A stretch of 64,000 nt of DNA from assembly GCA_037013495.1 (NCBI GenBank), contig CM072809.1, forward strand, positions 5,851,001 through 5,915,000. Reading direction: 5' to 3'. Positions within the stretch are counted from its first letter, which is position 1. Each line of letters begins with the position of its first letter. The translations under genes were made by a program, and so were the position numbers. The notes below the pieces were generated by a model that was not told the origin of the DNA, did no database searches, and was given only the letters and a program-made list of their open reading frames with translations. The DNA comes from Hippophae tibetana. Lineage: Eukaryota > Streptophyta > Magnoliopsida > Rosales > Elaeagnaceae. This document shows positions 62,214-64,000 of this stretch, piece after piece.

Positions 62214-64000
62214 ATGATAGAAAACACAAGAACAAGCTCAGAGAATAATAGAGAACCACTGTTAGAGGTTAGTGAGAATGGAGAGGAAGAAAACAGGGCA
62301 AATCACTGGTGGAAGAAGATATTGGATGTTGAGGAAGTTAAGAAACAGTTTTATATTTCCCTACCCATGATTCTTGTTAATCTTTGCTATTACTTGATCC
62401 CTTTAGTTTCAGTCATGTTTGCTGGCCATCTCGGTGAGCTTCAGCTTGCTGGTGCTACACTTGCCAATTCTTGGGCTACTGTTACTGGCTATGCTTTTAT
62501 GGTAATTTCAAATCTCTCTCTATCTCTCTCTCTATATATATATACACAGAGAGAGACTACGCATTGATTGGTCGTGAATTGCTAATACAAATAGTTAATG
62601 ATTGGTGAGCTTTACAATGACTACCAAGTGTTTGTCAATAGTACTAGTTATGTGATTACGAGGGTTGTTCACTTTCTTTGTGAGAAGAACACCAAATAGT
62701 ATAAGGTTAGTCTATATGCCTGCAACGAGTAGAAACTAGTACTGGCTTGAACCCTTTACTGTAGTCTGTAATTTATATCATAGAAACTTGAGAATACCCA
62801 AATAATTAATGTTCAATTGTTCATCTTTAGAGCTGTGCTTTATGTATGCTACTGCTCCTACCATAGTTTGTCCAACGACAGGAACATAATAAGGGACCTA
62901 AATGACATTTTTTGAGAAGGATTGCACACATCATAATTTGTCTTCGTGAGTTAAACTGTTGTTTAAGCCTTTTGCTTCCTTTTAAAATAAATATTTATGT
63001 TGTCGTTTTAGATTGGATTGAGTGGAGCTCTTGAGACACTCTGTGGGCAAGGATTTGGTGCAAAGTCATACAGATTGTTGGGGGTTTATCTGCAAGCATC
63101 TTGCATAATATCCTTCCTATTCTCAATTATTGTATCCATCATTTGGATCTATACATATCCCATATTGATTCTTCTTGGTCAAAATTCCGAAATTGCTAAA
63201 ACTGCAGCTCTGTATATAAAGTTACTGATTCCAAGCTTATTTGCGTTTGGCTTCCTGCATAATATATTGAGGTTCCTTCAAACACAATCAGTGGTTGTGC
63301 CTTTGGTTGTCCTCTCATTGATACCTACTCTCTTACACATTGGCATCGCTTATGCCTTGGTACATTGGACGTCTCTCGGGTTCAAGGGAGCTCCTCTGGC
63401 AACCTCAATATCAGTTTGGTTATCATTCTTTTTGCTTGCCATGTTTGTGCTTTTTGCAAAGGACTTCAAGAAAACTTGGGAAGGGTTTTCACTGGAATCA
63501 TTCCGTTACATTCTAACCAACTTAAAGCTTGCCCTGCCCTCCGCTGCTATGGTATGGTAAGTCTCCATAACCTAATCAATAGACCAAAGAAATGCACCCT
63601 TCCCATTTAGAATTTGTTTTCATGTTCCATTTTTAACTTTTCTGCTACTCTTCATGTAATTTGTTTCAATTCTAACTTTTACAAGGGCTCTTCAGCAAGC
63701 AAAGTTACTTACTAGATTATGCTAAATTCAATTCAGTTTTTCAAATAGACATAAAGCTTGTTGACTACAATTATAAAACTCTAGCTCTATCTCAAATACT
63801 AATTGATGCAGAAGGGGGTAAAGAAACCTTTTGTTCCTCCAACTGTTTCACCATGACTAGACATATTGCATGATATAGCTTTTAAAGAGCTATTGGATTA
63901 TGAAATGTGAGTTAAAGTACTGAAAATGTTCGAATCTATAACCCTTTTCTAGTTTGGAATACTGGGCTTTTGAGATTCTGGTGCTTTTGGCCGGACTAAT
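62214..64000 (+). CDS. DETOXIFICATION (MATE) efflux transporter, 5' part
   Basis: The first three exons of a multidrug and toxic compound extrusion carrier: 62214-62501 (96 codons), 63012-63556 and 63953 to beyond the window edge, with GT-AG introns. The visible 293 or so residues are about 60% of a usual plant MATE protein (around 480 residues, 12 membrane helices). An acidic cytoplasmic N-terminus ([14 protein letters not shown]) precedes the first helix. Family hallmarks are [34 protein letters not shown], the [15 protein letters not shown] motif at the start of exon 2, and [16 protein letters not shown] at the window end. Such carriers exchange H+ or Na+ for organic compounds such as secondary metabolites and xenobiotics at the plasma membrane or tonoplast. 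The sequence looks like the DTX group around Arabidopsis DTX16, but the substrate cannot be told. No defect is seen. Confidence 0.93.
62509..62555. repeat. CT/TA microsatellite in MATE intron 1
   Basis: A CTCTCT/TATATA/GAGAGA simple repeat just after the exon 1 donor. Confidence 0.8.

Noticed and set aside
1-64000. CRISPR arrays, rRNA, tRNA genes and bacterial-type operons
   Set aside because: None was seen. The content is plant nuclear DNA, and the only tRNA-related signals are the primer sites of the copia elements.

Overview
This is nuclear DNA of a dicotyledonous flowering plant. The evidence is spliced GT-AG genes of plant families (a phytosulfokine-receptor kinase, a peroxisome-type hydroxyacyl-CoA dehydrogenase, a DETOXIFICATION/MATE transporter), Ty1/copia elements with primer sites matching initiator-tRNA-Met, hAT transposons, and long AT-rich intergenic DNA. 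The species cannot be named from the window.

Layout. Positions 1-80 hold the start of an unidentified minus-strand gene. 1965-7419 is an old, broken minus-strand copia element with both LTRs. 7420-12220 is AT-rich and contains a foldback repeat. 12221-12950 is a two-exon relic of a small LEA-like gene. 13917-17075 is an intact intronless PSKR2-type receptor kinase on the minus strand. 19798-25801 is a decayed hAT transposon carrying a 1.6 kb second hAT element at 21943-23579, with an 8-bp target duplication. That inner element carries exon fragments of an alpha/beta-hydrolase gene and of unidentified coding sequence, so it is a Pack-type hAT.

29219-41995 is a nest of copia elements. A minus-strand fragment is split by one plus-strand element (30047-35377), and a second element of another lineage (36664-41995) lies next to it. 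43664-46055 is a four-exon 3-hydroxyacyl-CoA dehydrogenase gene with a peroxisomal-type C-terminus. 47315-52548 contains a 2.2 kb direct duplication with no coding content. 52752-58474 is a young, whole-looking copia element with identical LTRs and one 1455-codon gag-pol frame. A possible orphan exon follows at 58653-58786. The window ends inside a MATE/DETOXIFICATION gene that starts at 62214.

The host genes share no obvious pathway: one is a peptide-hormone receptor at the plasma membrane, one a peroxisomal acyl-CoA enzyme, and one a membrane efflux carrier. Most of the window records repeated transposon arrival. One copia lineage is represented at 1965, 30047 and 52752 with very different LTR divergence, which suggests activity over a long period up to the recent past. 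I see no CRISPR array, rRNA or tRNA gene, and no convincing new multi-gene system. The most unusual object is the gene-fragment-carrying hAT at 21943-23579.
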